Source: JAVJUS01 sp040220455 | Lineage (GTDB): Bacteria > Pseudomonadota > Alphaproteobacteria > DSM-16000 > Inquilinaceae | Assembly: GCA_040220455.1 (NCBI GenBank) | Contig: JAVJUS010000062.1 | Coordinates: forward strand, 1 to 62,760 | DNA: 62,760 bases | Reading direction: 5' to 3' | In this document: piece after piece, positions 1 to 8,443 of the stretch | Layout of the letters: every line of letters starts with the position of its first letter | Numbering within the stretch: position 1 is the first letter of the stretch | Made by a program: the position numbers and the translations under genes | The notes under the pieces: model-generated | The model's database searches: none | Told to the model about the DNA's origin: nothing | Seen by the model: only the letters and a program-made list of their open reading frames with translations

Positions 1-10
1 TGCATGTCCC

Positions 11-39
11 GTAGGTCGGTCGAGCGAAGCGAGCCCGAC
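11..39. repeat. GTAGGTCGG dispersed palindrome, single arm
   Basis: A 29-base element beginning GTAGGTCGGTCGAGCG and ending GCGAGCCCGAC. The same arm occurs at 25240, 31933 (variant), 34069, 48464 and 48568 in this window, sometimes with a facing inverted copy. It is a REP-like intergenic repeat. Here only one arm is seen, just beyond the 3' end of the chemoreceptor gene. Confidence 0.8.
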
Positions 40-75
40 ATTCTCGGCGGTCGGTCGCGCGCGGCGGACTCGCCC

Positions 76-1458
76 TCAGGTCCTGTAGGCGACGCGGAAG
101 CCGCCCCAGTGGCGGCCCTGGACCATGATGGGGGCGGAGACGTCCTTCATGATGGCGAACTGGCCGCCACCCATGTCGCGGCGATAGGTCTGGACCAGGA
201 AGGGCTCCCGGTTGCGGCCGGCGGCGAGGCCGACGCGGTCGTCGAAGATGCGCCGGTTGCGACTGTTGGCCGTGTTCCAGGCGACATCCTCGCCCTGGGG
301 CTTCGAGAACTTCCGGTTGTGGGTCGGCAGGTAGCCGTTGCGGTCGACCGCGGCGCAGAACAGCATCCGCTCGTCCTCGGCCAGCATCGCCTCCTGGAGG
401 TCCGGCAGCGTGGTGTCGGTGAACTCCGTGAAGGCGGTCATGACCTGCTGCGGGTTCGTGCCCTCGATCGGCCGGTAGCTTTCGTCGAACAGCGCCTCGA
501 GGGTGATGCGCCCTTCGTCGATCGCGGCCTCGAATCGCTGGGAGATATCCTCGGCGGCCCGCTTGGCTCGGGTGACGAAGGGGGTGTCGACCGTTTCCAC
601 CCCGACATCTGCGCTCAGCCCGATCAGCCGCTCGCTCACCGCCAGAATGGCATGAAGGCGGTCGCGGGCGCCGTTGATGTCGCCGCTCGATTCGCCGAGG
701 CCGCTGGCGATCTCGCCGGTCAGGGCGCGAAACTCCCCGGCCCGGCTCTCGATCTCGTCGGCCGCGCCGGCGATCGAGTCGGCCTGGCCGCCGACATCGG
801 CCATGGCGGTGCCGACCGTCGTCATGACCTCGCCGATCGCGCTGGTCCCCTCGCGCACCGCCTCCGCCTGGGCGGTCGAGGTGGAGATGTCCTCGATGAT
901 CGAGCGGGCCTGTGCGGTGAGGTCCTTGAGCGTGGCGTCGATCTCGGAGGTGGCGTTGCTGGTCTGGGCGGCCAGCGACTTGACCTCCCCGGCGACGACC
1001 GCGAAGCCCTTGCCCGCCTCGCCGGCGCGCGCCGCCTCGATCGTCGCGTTGAGCGCCAGCAGGTTGGTCTGCTTGGCGATCGCCTCGATGCCCTGGGCGA
1101 CCTGCCCGACCCGGTCGAGTGCCTGCTGCAGCCCGGCCAGCCGGCTCTCGATCCCGGCGACGGATTCGACCAGCGCGCGGATGTCGCCGACCGCCTGCTC
1201 GACCTGGCCGGCCGAACTGTCGACCCTCTCCCGCGCGTCGCCGGCGACCTGGCGGGTGGCGCGCGCGGCGTCGGCGACCCTTGCGTTGGAAGCGGAGACC
1301 GTCTCCGCCGCCTCGCGCAGCCGCTCCATCGTCTGTACCTGTTCGGCCACGCGGCCGGCCAGGGTGTCGACATGGCCGGAGACGTCGACGATCTCGGTGC
1401 CGAGATGCCCCGCCTCTCCGGCGACACGGGCGATGATCGTGTCGAAATCGGAAACCAT
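76..1458 (-). CDS. Soluble methyl-accepting chemotaxis protein with C-terminal sensor domain
   Basis: This 460-residue protein should pass a sensory signal to CheA/CheW. Its middle carries the signalling hairpin of chemoreceptors, with the tip sequence IAKQTNLLALNATIEAARAG followed by GKGFAVVAGEVKSLA. There is no N-terminal signal or transmembrane segment, so it is probably cytoplasmic. The sensor lies after the signalling domain: the last ~110 residues (TLPDLQEAMLAEDERMLFC, then WNTANSRNRRIFDDR and GRHWGGFRVAY) look like the membrane-distal part of a Cache-type domain. The ATG at 1458 was chosen because the reading frame upstream of it is low-complexity and unlike the family. It is divergent from the PEP carboxylase homologue. 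Its ligand is unknown. Confidence 0.85.
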   Translation of the reverse strand: MVSDFDTIIARVAGEAGHLGTEIVDVSGHVDTLAGRVAEQVQTMERLREAAETVSASNARVADAARATRQVAGDARERVDSSAGQVEQAVGDIRALVESVAGIESRLAGLQQALDRVGQVAQGIEAIAKQTNLLALNATIEAARAGEAGKGFAVVAGEVKSLAAQTSNATSEIDATLKDLTAQARSIIEDISTSTAQAEAVREGTSAIGEVMTTVGTAMADVGGQADSIAGAADEIESRAGEFRALTGEIASGLGESSGDINGARDRLHAILAVSERLIGLSADVGVETVDTPFVTRAKRAAEDISQRFEAAIDEGRITLEALFDESYRPIEGTNPQQVMTAFTEFTDTTLPDLQEAMLAEDERMLFCAAVDRNGYLPTHNRKFSKPQGEDVAWNTANSRNRRIFDDRVGLAAGRNREPFLVQTYRRDMGGGQFAIMKDVSAPIMVQGRHWGGFRVAYRT

Positions 1459-1687
1459 GGCTGTCCCGCTCGCGATCCTGGGCGCGGCCGCTCTGTCGAC
1501 GACTCGGGCGAAGGCTACGCAATCCAGGGTTAATCCGGGCTTAAGCGTCTTCGGCGGCGAATTGACATCGCGGCGCGCCGCGCTCATCGTTCCGCACTGC
1601 GGCATGACGCCGGATCGCCGGGTTCCCGGGCCCGGAACCGGCCGCCGCCTCGCCTCCCTCCCCCGGCGATGTATGGAGACCTCCCCG

Positions 1688-4600
1688 ATGCCCGACTCCG
1701 CGCCGGCCTCGAAGGATCGCGCCCGCGGCGACCCCCGCCGCGACAGGGGCGCGCCCGCGCCCTCGACCGACCTCGGCAAGGGTCCCTTCGTGCCGCTCGA
1801 CGCCATGCGCTTCGGGGCGGAAGACGACGTCGACGCCGCCGCGCTGACCGAGGAGCTGCTGGGCGAGCTCGACCGCTTCAACAGGGCGACGGAGGAGGAC
1901 CCCTTCTCCAACCCGGTGCTGCTGCTCTCGCTCGACCTGTCGCGCCGCATCGCCCAGGGCCGGCTGAGCTATTCCGCGCTCGAGCAGCTCGTCCAGTACC
2001 TGACGGTCGACGGCTTCGTCGAGCGGGCGCGCCGGCTCGGCGCCTATATCGGGGAGACCGATCCGGCCGCCAACGAAAAGCGGCTCGAGACCTGCTTCCG
2101 CCGCCTGGCCGAGCCGCGCACGCCCGAGGAGGTGGGCGAGCGGGCCGACCACGCGCGCTTCGAGGTCTTCCGCCAGCGCCTTGAGGGCGAGGTCTTCGGC
2201 ATCGTCATCACCGCGCACCCGACCTTCAGCCTGACCGGCGACCTGATGCACGCCCTCTCGACGCTGGCCGCCGACCGGGACGACGACGGCGCCGCGCTGG
2301 GCGACACGGGCCGCCGGTCGCTGATCGACCTCGCCCGCCAGGCCGAGCACCGCCCCGACCGCGCGCTCGACCTGGAGGCCGAGCACGCGATGTCGCTCCA
2401 GGCCATCGGCAACATCCTCGACGGGCTGCGCCGGGCCTATGCCATCGCGCTGGACGTGGCGCGCGATCTCTACCCCGATCGCTGGACCGAGCTGCGTCCC
2501 CGGCTGATGACGGTGGCGAGCTGGGTCGGCTACGACCTGGACGGGCGATCGGACATCGGCTGGACCGAGACGCTGAGCAAGCGCATGAAGGTCCAGCGTG
2601 CCCAGCTCCACCACTACGCCGAGACCGTGCGTGGGCTCAGGGCCGCCGTGCCGTCCGGGGCGCGGGACTTGGCCGATGTCCTGGACCTGATGGAAAGCCG
2701 GCTGGCGCTGGCGCAGAACCAGATCGAGGACGAGATCGAGGTCTTCGCCGTCGCCCAGCCGCACGAGGCGGCGACCCAGGACGCCGTCGCCCGCATCTCC
2801 AAGCGGATGCACGAAGGCATGGCGCTGCGCCTGACCGACGCCGGCGCGCTGGTCGACATGGTCGAGCGCGCGGTCGAGCGGGCGCGCGAACTCAAGCCCG
2901 CCAAGGGCCGCAAGGCCGCCGACCGGGACGCGCTGGTCCGGCGCCTGCTGGTGCTGCGCGCCGAGCTCGCCAATCTCGGCCTCGGCATGGCGCACACGCA
3001 TCTTCGGGTCAACGCCACCCAGGTCCACAACGCCATCCGCGACAAGATCGGCCTCGTCTCGCAGCCGAACGATCCGCGCTACCGCCAGTCCTACATCGAC
3101 CGGATCAACGGCCTGCTCGACGAGGTCGAGCCGGTGCGCATCAATTTCGGCTCGGTCCTGTCGGAGCGGACCTCGTTCAAGCAGATGTTCATGGTCGTCG
3201 CCCAGATGCTGAAATACACCGGGCGCACGGCACCGATCCGCTTCCTGATCGCCGAGTGCGAGAGCGCGGTGACGCTGCTGACCGCGCTCTATGTCGCGCG
3301 GCTGTTCGGCGTCGACGACCGGGTCGACCTCTCGCCCCTGTTCGAGACGGAAAAGGCGCTGGAGGCGGGCAGCCGGGTCATCGACCAGCTGCTCAAGAAC
3401 CGGCACTACCGCGCCTATATCGAGAAGCGCGGCCGGATCTGCGTTCAGACCGGCTACTCCGACGCCGGGCGCTTCATCGGCCAGACGCCGGCCAACGCCT
3501 CGATCGAGCGGCTGCGCCTGCGCCTGATCCGGGTGATGGCCAAGCACGGGCTGGAGCACGTCCAGCTCCTGATCTTCGACACCCACGGGGAGTCGGTCGG
3601 CCGCGGCGCCCATCCGGCGAGCCTGGCCGAGCGACTGACCAACATCGACACGCCCTACAGCCGCGCGGCGATGCGCGAGCAGGCGGTGTCCTTCAAGCAG
3701 GAGATGAGCTTCCAGGGCGGCGACGGCTACCTGCCCTTCGTCAACCGGACCATGGCCTTCGCCACGGTCACCCGCCTCCTGGAGCACGCGACCCGGCCGG
3801 AGGAGACGGTCGAGGAAGACCCCTTCTACGAGCAGGACGCCTATATCCGGGAGTTCTTCACCACGGTGAAGGAGTTCCAGGTCTCCCTGATGGAGGATGC
3901 CAATTACGGCGTCCTGCTGGGCGGCTTCGGCGTCAACCTGCTCTACCCCTCGGGCAGCCGGGCGCTCAAGCGCCAGCACGAGGAGCCGATCGACGTCGAA
4001 CATGCGTCGGCCCGCCAGCTCCGCGCCATCCCGCATAACGCGATCCTCCAGCAACTGGGCCTGCTGGCCAATTCGATCGGCGGTGTCGGCGCGGCGATCG
4101 CCAAGGATCCGGAGCGCTTCCGCGCGCTCTACCAGCGCTCGCCGCGCCTGCGCCAGCTCATGGGCATCGCCGAGTACGGGCTGGCCGTCTCCGATCCCCA
4201 TGCCATGAAGGGCTATATCGACGTGGTCGATCCCGGCATGTGGATCACCCGGGCGAGTGTCACCGACAGCGAGGCGGCGCGCGAGGACATGCTGCGGCTG
4301 GCCGCCTTCCACGAGGAAAGCCGGCTGAGCGAGCACCAGTTCCGGGTCTATCGCAAGCTGCACCGCGACGTGGTGATCCTGCGCCGGGAGCTGGCGGCCG
4401 TCGGCGCCGGCGACGCGGCGACGGAGGGTGCGGGCACGCTGATCTCCCCGCGCTGCCGGGACAGCCTGGATCTGCTGCACGCGGTGCGCCTGGCGATCAT
4501 CCAGGAGCTCTTCCTGCTCGCCATGCGCACGCCGGAATTCTCCGGCCGTCACGGCGTCACGCCGGAACGGCTGATGACCCGGCTGCTGCATCTCGAGGTC

Positions 4601-4813
4601 GACAGCGCCTGCGCGGTGCTGGAGGAGATCTTCCCCCTGACCGAGCAGACGCTCGACGTCAGCGCCTTCGGCGAGCCCGCCGACCTGCTGCCCGACCAGG
4701 CCGCCAGCTACCGGTTCGAGAACGAGAACCTGTTCCGGCCGATGGAAGGCCTCTACGACCTGGTCCGCCGCATCTCCACGGCCGTCGCCCACCGCATCGG
4801 ATTCTTCGGCTAG
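1688..4813 (+). CDS. Divergent phosphoenolpyruvate carboxylase family protein
   Basis: PEP carboxylase makes oxaloacetate from PEP and bicarbonate to refill the TCA cycle. This 1041-residue protein matches the family in overall layout: ITAHPTF (residues ~175-180) stands where LTAHPTE is usual, QTGYSDAGRFIGQTPAN corresponds to the GYSDSxKDAG region, and GESVGRGAHP (634-643) to the GRGGxxGRGGxP loop. However, that loop reads FDTHGESVGRG instead of FHGRGGxxGRG, so the usual catalytic His and Arg are not in register. It is longer than most bacterial PEPCs (~880-930). The ATG at 1688 has a GGAG at 1675-1678; an in-frame ATG at 1673 is the alternative. Its last 17 codons are duplicated at 5862-5912 beyond the TIR gene. 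Whether it is a true carboxylase is open. Confidence 0.75.
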   Translation: MPDSAPASKDRARGDPRRDRGAPAPSTDLGKGPFVPLDAMRFGAEDDVDAAALTEELLGELDRFNRATEEDPFSNPVLLLSLDLSRRIAQGRLSYSALEQLVQYLTVDGFVERARRLGAYIGETDPAANEKRLETCFRRLAEPRTPEEVGERADHARFEVFRQRLEGEVFGIVITAHPTFSLTGDLMHALSTLAADRDDDGAALGDTGRRSLIDLARQAEHRPDRALDLEAEHAMSLQAIGNILDGLRRAYAIALDVARDLYPDRWTELRPRLMTVASWVGYDLDGRSDIGWTETLSKRMKVQRAQLHHYAETVRGLRAAVPSGARDLADVLDLMESRLALAQNQIEDEIEVFAVAQPHEAATQDAVARISKRMHEGMALRLTDAGALVDMVERAVERARELKPAKGRKAADRDALVRRLLVLRAELANLGLGMAHTHLRVNATQVHNAIRDKIGLVSQPNDPRYRQSYIDRINGLLDEVEPVRINFGSVLSERTSFKQMFMVVAQMLKYTGRTAPIRFLIAECESAVTLLTALYVARLFGVDDRVDLSPLFETEKALEAGSRVIDQLLKNRHYRAYIEKRGRICVQTGYSDAGRFIGQTPANASIERLRLRLIRVMAKHGLEHVQLLIFDTHGESVGRGAHPASLAERLTNIDTPYSRAAMREQAVSFKQEMSFQGGDGYLPFVNRTMAFATVTRLLEHATRPEETVEEDPFYEQDAYIREFFTTVKEFQVSLMEDANYGVLLGGFGVNLLYPSGSRALKRQHEEPIDVEHASARQLRAIPHNAILQQLGLLANSIGGVGAAIAKDPERFRALYQRSPRLRQLMGIAEYGLAVSDPHAMKGYIDVVDPGMWITRASVTDSEAAREDMLRLAAFHEESRLSEHQFRVYRKLHRDVVILRRELAAVGAGDAATEGAGTLISPRCRDSLDLLHAVRLAIIQELFLLAMRTPEFSGRHGVTPERLMTRLLHLEVDSACAVLEEIFPLTEQTLDVSAFGEPADLLPDQAASYRFENENLFRPMEGLYDLVRRISTAVAHRIGFFG
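4763..4813 (+). repeat. PEPC 3'-end repeat, copy A (in the intact gene)
   Basis: These are the last 17 codons, stop included, of the PEP carboxylase homologue. They align with 5862-5912 at 42 of 51 positions. The two copies bracket the AT-rich TIR islet as direct repeats. Just inside the left edge there is also a 7-bp inverted repeat, TATAGCT at 4819-4825 and AGCTATA at 4844-4850. Confidence 0.85.
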
Positions 4814-4875
4814 TCGATTATAGCTCCATCTCTCATGAATGTTAGCTATAGATATAATCTTGCCGACTCTTTAAA

Positions 4876-5715
4876 TTAAAATGGTATTTCATCATCCAAC
4901 GCCTCTGACACGCTGAAATTGATACTCTCAACTTGCTTTATGATTTCGCTTCTGAGATCATTGCTCTCAAGATTGGCTTTGGATAACAGATATACTAATG
5001 GCTTTTGGAGACCACTGAGAGATTCCGCAGCCTTCTTAGAATCAGCTGGATACTGGAGGCTTGCCATGCATGTTTGGATTGCAGTAATCAACTCCTTGAT
5101 GGCGCGAGGACTCACTGGAGAGTCCGATCGCTTCTGAGATGATTTCATATTATATGTTAATCGGCTAAGCTCCAGTATTTCTTCAAGCATCTCACGATCA
5201 GACCGGATCGGTTTCTTTCCCTTTTTACCCTGGTAACCATCCATGATTTGATGAACTTTTTGTTCTAATTTTGGCCACCATAGATCAAATACACTATCAA
5301 GTACGCTATCCTCTAATCCACTTGAGCCCGCCGCCCCGTTGATTGTTCGAAGTATCTTCTTCATATCTGGCTCATTAAATTCTGCCGCCTGGAATTGCCT
5401 TAATGGAGCCGGTAAATCATTATGAGAAACATCGAGCACGATCGGACAAACTCTCGCCTTCTCCAGACTCTTCGATAATGCTCCCGCCTCATAAATGAGC
5501 CATGGACTTCCAATATTCTCTCTCGTAATAAACAAAACGCCCACGTCAGAAGATTCGAGCTCTTGCGATATCTCACTCCCCCATCTTGCGCCTTTTTCAA
5601 TATCAGATGGGGTGAAATATGGCCTTACTATTTGCAAAGCTCCAGGCAGCCATGTATGAAACTCACTGGCGACCTTCTCACTAACCTCGCCTGACCAGCT
5701 TATAAAGACTTTCAT
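4876..5715 (-). CDS. TIR-domain protein, probable phage-defence effector
   Basis: This 279-residue protein begins directly with a TIR domain: MKVFISWSG is strand A, RPYFTPSDIEKGARWGSEI covers the DI-G-W-EI region, and PWLIYEAGALSK holds the Glu (E76) that is the NADase catalytic residue in bacterial TIR proteins. The remaining ~150 residues are helical and I do not recognise them. Bacterial TIR proteins commonly act in anti-phage defence by destroying NAD or making nucleotide signals. No partner such as ThsA is seen. The ATG has a GAGGTGA ribosome site at 5721-5727 and a TACAAT -10-like box at 5739-5744. Base composition is far more AT-rich than any neighbour, and the gene lies between two copies of the PEPC 3' end, so recent acquisition is likely. 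Confidence 0.8.
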   Translation of the reverse strand: MKVFISWSGEVSEKVASEFHTWLPGALQIVRPYFTPSDIEKGARWGSEISQELESSDVGVLFITRENIGSPWLIYEAGALSKSLEKARVCPIVLDVSHNDLPAPLRQFQAAEFNEPDMKKILRTINGAAGSSGLEDSVLDSVFDLWWPKLEQKVHQIMDGYQGKKGKKPIRSDREMLEEILELSRLTYNMKSSQKRSDSPVSPRAIKELITAIQTCMASLQYPADSKKAAESLSGLQKPLVYLLSKANLESNDLRSEIIKQVESINFSVSEALDDEIPF

Positions 5716-6243
5716 ATTTTCACCTCACTTATCTTACTATTGTACCAGCTTGCGCAGCTTAGCGCCGAATCGGCAGATAGCCCTTAAGATCGAACAAAAA
5801 AGCTAAACTATCAATCATGGGTCTTATTATCCTGTCGTATGCGAGACGGCCAATGCATCGCATTCGCCGCACCTCCTCCGCCGTCGCCCACCACATCGGC
5901 TTCTTCGGCTGATGCGATCACGTTCCCAAAGCCCAATCCGTAGGCATCGGGTTCGCTGCGCGCTCTCGATCCACCCCTAAAAAGTGTACACTAAAGAGAA
6001 CAATACAGCTATTCTGCCATAATCTATTGCGCATTCATCCAAAAAAGAGAAACGATTGTGGCGCTTTTCCTCACGCAAGAATAATGTTGCCTTAGCCGAA
6101 AGGCGTACGGGCTTCCCCGCATGGATTGGCGGAGCCCGGATCCGACGGGGCTCCGGCCCCGATGGCAACGCGCGGCCGCCGGCCTGCCCGGTACGACAGA
6201 CCCTGCGGGCACGGCAGCGCGGCAAGAAGAGGAAACGCCCCAG
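5716..6243. other. Intergenic region with islet right boundary
   Basis: About 530 bases without a gene. It holds the TIR promoter side, the displaced PEPC 3' end at 5862-5912, and an AT-rich stretch at about 5975-6100 that includes a perfect 10-bp palindrome AGTGTACACT at 5983-5992. An A-rich, purine-rich segment at about 6222-6236 probably supplies the ribosome site of the tyrosinase gene. Nothing else is recognised. Confidence 0.6.
5862..5912 (+). pseudogene. Displaced second copy of the PEPC 3' end (copy B)
   Basis: Read in frame, this fragment encodes IRRTSSAVAHHIGFFG followed by a stop. The end of the intact gene reads VRRISTAVAHRIGFFG. The match holds at protein level and at 42 of 51 bases, with most differences conservative or silent, so this is a remnant of a coding end and not chance. 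There is no matching sequence upstream of 5862, so it is a fragment left on the far side of the TIR islet. Confidence 0.85.
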
Positions 6244-7722
6244 ATGAGTCTCAATGCCCTGTCCCGCCGCGATCTTCTCAAGGGAGGCGTCGGCCTTTCC
6301 GCCGTGACCATGCTTGTGGCCACCGGCGGTTGCGAGCAGATCGTCGAGCAGATCCGCACCCGCCCGGTCCGCAAGAGCGTGACGTCGCCGGACGCCGCCG
6401 GGGACATCGCCATCTACAACGACGCCGTTGCGGCGATGCGCGCGCTGCCGTCCTCCGACCCGCGCAACTGGAACGCCCAGGCGCAGATCCACTTCGACTT
6501 CTGCCCCCACGGCAACTGGTACTTCCTGCCCTGGCACCGGGCCTACCTGTTCTATTTCGAGCAGATCTGCCGCACCCTCACGGGCGAGCCGGAATTCGCC
6601 CTGCCCTATTGGAACTGGCAGGCCGACCGGGCGATCCCGGCGCCGTTCTGGACGGGCGACCTGAATTTCTCGCCGCGCAGCGCGACGCCGTCGTCGATGG
6701 CCTCGACCTCGGCGGTCGGCCAGTCGGTGATGGAGGGCATCTTCCAGCTGACGAACTTCGAGCAGTTCGCCAGCTACGCCTCGACCGCCCTGCGCGGCGG
6801 CACCGGCGGCGGCTACGGCGAGCTGGAGGGCACGCCGCACAACTACATCCACGGCTTCGTCGGCGGCACCATGGCGACCTTCCAGTCGCCGCGCGATCCG
6901 GTCTTCTGGTGCCACCACAACATGATCGACTGCTCCTGGGCGCACTGGAACATCGCCCGGGGCAACGTCAACACCGACGACCCGCAGTGGACGCAGTTCG
7001 ACCTCGCCGGGATGTTCGTCGACGGTGACGGCGACCCGGCCAGCATGACCTGTGGGCTGACGGTGATCCTGCCGCTGATCTCCTACGCCTTCCAGCCCTC
7101 CCCCAAGGGCGACATGAACGCCGCGGGGGCCGGCGGCGGGGCCGGCGCGATGGCCGAGGCCGACCGGGATCGCCTGCGCGAGATGCTGGAGGCCGGCGGC
7201 AACATCCGCCATCAGGTGCGCGAGCGCTTCGCCGCGGCCGAGGGCGTATCCTTCGCCCAGCTCCGCACGGTCTCGCGCCCGATCCGGGTGCCGCAGGCCG
7301 CGCTCGCCCGCGCGACGGCGGAGGGCGCGCAGGAGTCCCGGCTGCTGCTCCAGCTCGGCGACGTCACGCCGCCGGCGACCAACGACGCCTTCGTCCGGGT
7401 CTTCGTCAACAAGCCCGACGCGACGCCGGACACGCCGATCGACGACCCGCACTACGCCGGCAGCTTCGCCTTCTTCTTCGATAGCGAGATGCGGGGCCGG
7501 ATGCCGGAGATGACGACGCCCGACTACTATGTCGACGTCACCGACACGGTGCGCGACCTGCGCCAGGCGGGCATGCTCTCCGACGGCGACTCGGTCGAGC
7601 TGACCCTGGTGGCGACGCCATTCGAAGGCCGCACTCCGCAGGCAGTCTCCAACGCGATCCGGCCCCTTTCGGTCGGCCGGCTGGACCTCGTGACCACGCC
7701 GACGGCCATCAAGGGGCAGTGA
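6244..7722 (+). CDS. Tat-exported tyrosinase (type-3 copper phenol oxidase)
   Basis: Tyrosinases oxidise phenols to quinones using a coupled copper pair. In this 492-residue protein the CuA ligands are probably H83, H89 and H98 (HFDFCPHGNWYFLPWHR) and the CuB ligands H199, H203 and H224/H225 (HNYIH, then DPVFWCHH). The N-terminus SRRDLLKGG (residues 7-15) followed by a hydrophobic stretch is a twin-arginine signal, fitting export of a folded copper protein. The C-terminal ~200 residues form a separate beta-rich domain common in bacterial polyphenol oxidases, probably a lid or carbohydrate-like domain. The ATG at 6244 was chosen because the Tat motif starts there and a purine-rich AAGAGGAAA lies upstream. 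The next gene, 28 bases on, may be a partner. Confidence 0.88.
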   Translation: MSLNALSRRDLLKGGVGLSAVTMLVATGGCEQIVEQIRTRPVRKSVTSPDAAGDIAIYNDAVAAMRALPSSDPRNWNAQAQIHFDFCPHGNWYFLPWHRAYLFYFEQICRTLTGEPEFALPYWNWQADRAIPAPFWTGDLNFSPRSATPSSMASTSAVGQSVMEGIFQLTNFEQFASYASTALRGGTGGGYGELEGTPHNYIHGFVGGTMATFQSPRDPVFWCHHNMIDCSWAHWNIARGNVNTDDPQWTQFDLAGMFVDGDGDPASMTCGLTVILPLISYAFQPSPKGDMNAAGAGGGAGAMAEADRDRLREMLEAGGNIRHQVRERFAAAEGVSFAQLRTVSRPIRVPQAALARATAEGAQESRLLLQLGDVTPPATNDAFVRVFVNKPDATPDTPIDDPHYAGSFAFFFDSEMRGRMPEMTTPDYYVDVTDTVRDLRQAGMLSDGDSVELTLVATPFEGRTPQAVSNAIRPLSVGRLDLVTTPTAIKGQ

Positions 7723-7750
7723 CGCATCGCCTCGAAGCGAGGGTCGCGAA

Positions 7751-8326
7751 ATGCCTGCACGCCCGTCCGCCGCCGTCGCCGGCGCCTTCGCCCTCCTCGC
7801 GGTGCTCGCCGGCGGCGCGCTTGCCGCCTGCGCCGCCGGAGCCACGGTGACGGCGAGCGAGGGGGCGGCGAGCGAGGGGGCGGCGGGCGAGCGGGCGGCC
7901 GTCGGACGGGCGGCGGCGGACGAGCCCGGGGCGGCGGCGATGACCGAGACCGGCGCCCCGGTCACCCTGTCGGCGCGGGCGTCCACCGTCCGCGTCGCCC
8001 CCTTGCGCGCGGCGGCGGGCGGCGAGGCCGCCCTGGCGCTGCGCCTTCGGGTCGAGCGGGTGGAGAACCCGGCGATGGCGGCGGTCGGCATCGTCGCCAC
8101 GCTGGGCCCGCCCGGCAACGACGCGCGGGAGATCGGCCGCGTCTACCTGTTCCCGCCGGACCGGCCGGGGACCTTCATGCTCTCGCTCTCGCCGGAGGAG
8201 GCGACAGCGCTGGCCGACCCGGCCGCCGCCGCGACCGAAGCCGGGGCGCTGCACTTGTCCCTCGACATCGCCGAGGACATCGGCGCGACGCTGTCCATGA
8301 CGGTCACCCCCGCCCTGGCGCGATAG
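7751..8326 (+). CDS. Secreted hypothetical protein following tyrosinase
   Basis: This 191-residue protein starts with a signal peptide (hydrophobic AGAFALLAVLAGGALAACAAG); the cysteine after LAA could be a lipidation site. A low-complexity Ala/Glu/Gly linker follows, built from a 15-base tandem repeat starting at 7856 that encodes ASEGA twice and then a variant. The C-terminal ~120 residues (VTLSARASTVRVAPLRA, REIGRVYLFPPDRPGTFML, SLDIAEDIGATLSMTVTP) look like a beta-sandwich and resemble the kind of domain found at the C-terminus of tyrosinases. It is 28 bases from the tyrosinase gene on the same strand, so a shared exported oxidase system, for example a caddie or stabilising subunit, is plausible but unproven. 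Confidence 0.7.
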   Translation: MPARPSAAVAGAFALLAVLAGGALAACAAGATVTASEGAASEGAAGERAAVGRAAADEPGAAAMTETGAPVTLSARASTVRVAPLRAAAGGEAALALRLRVERVENPAMAAVGIVATLGPPGNDAREIGRVYLFPPDRPGTFMLSLSPEEATALADPAAAATEAGALHLSLDIAEDIGATLSMTVTPALAR

Positions 8327-8443
8327 GCTCCGGCGAGACGGAGCCGGGCACGGAACGCACGGGAGGGCTCGACCGTTCGTCGCCCGACGGCCGCCGGAGC
8401 CGCCGGCGGCCCCGTTTCCGCGGACCCGAGAGGCGCCGCCCCC

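Noticed and set aside
1541..4792. A 1083-codon open frame antisense to the PEPC homologue
   Set aside because: It mirrors the coding gene codon by codon in GC-rich DNA, has low-complexity Arg/Leu/Gln/Asp composition and no ribosome site.
4814..5861. A transposon or insertion sequence carrying the TIR gene
   Set aside because: No transposase, no terminal inverted repeats at the islet ends and no short target duplication; the flanking repeats are coding 3' ends instead.
5983..5992. Perfect 10-bp palindrome AGTGTACACT upstream of tyrosinase
   Set aside because: Only one copy, 250 bases from the start codon, with no flanking symmetry; too weak to call an operator.
7856..7900. 15-base tandem repeat as a possible mobile or CRISPR-like repeat
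   Set aside because: It is in frame inside the secreted protein gene and simply encodes an Ala/Glu/Gly linker; no spacers of equal size.
5977..8118. A 713-codon minus-strand frame across the tyrosinase gene
   Set aside because: Tyrosinase on the plus strand has intact copper motifs and a Tat signal; the minus frame shows no domain.
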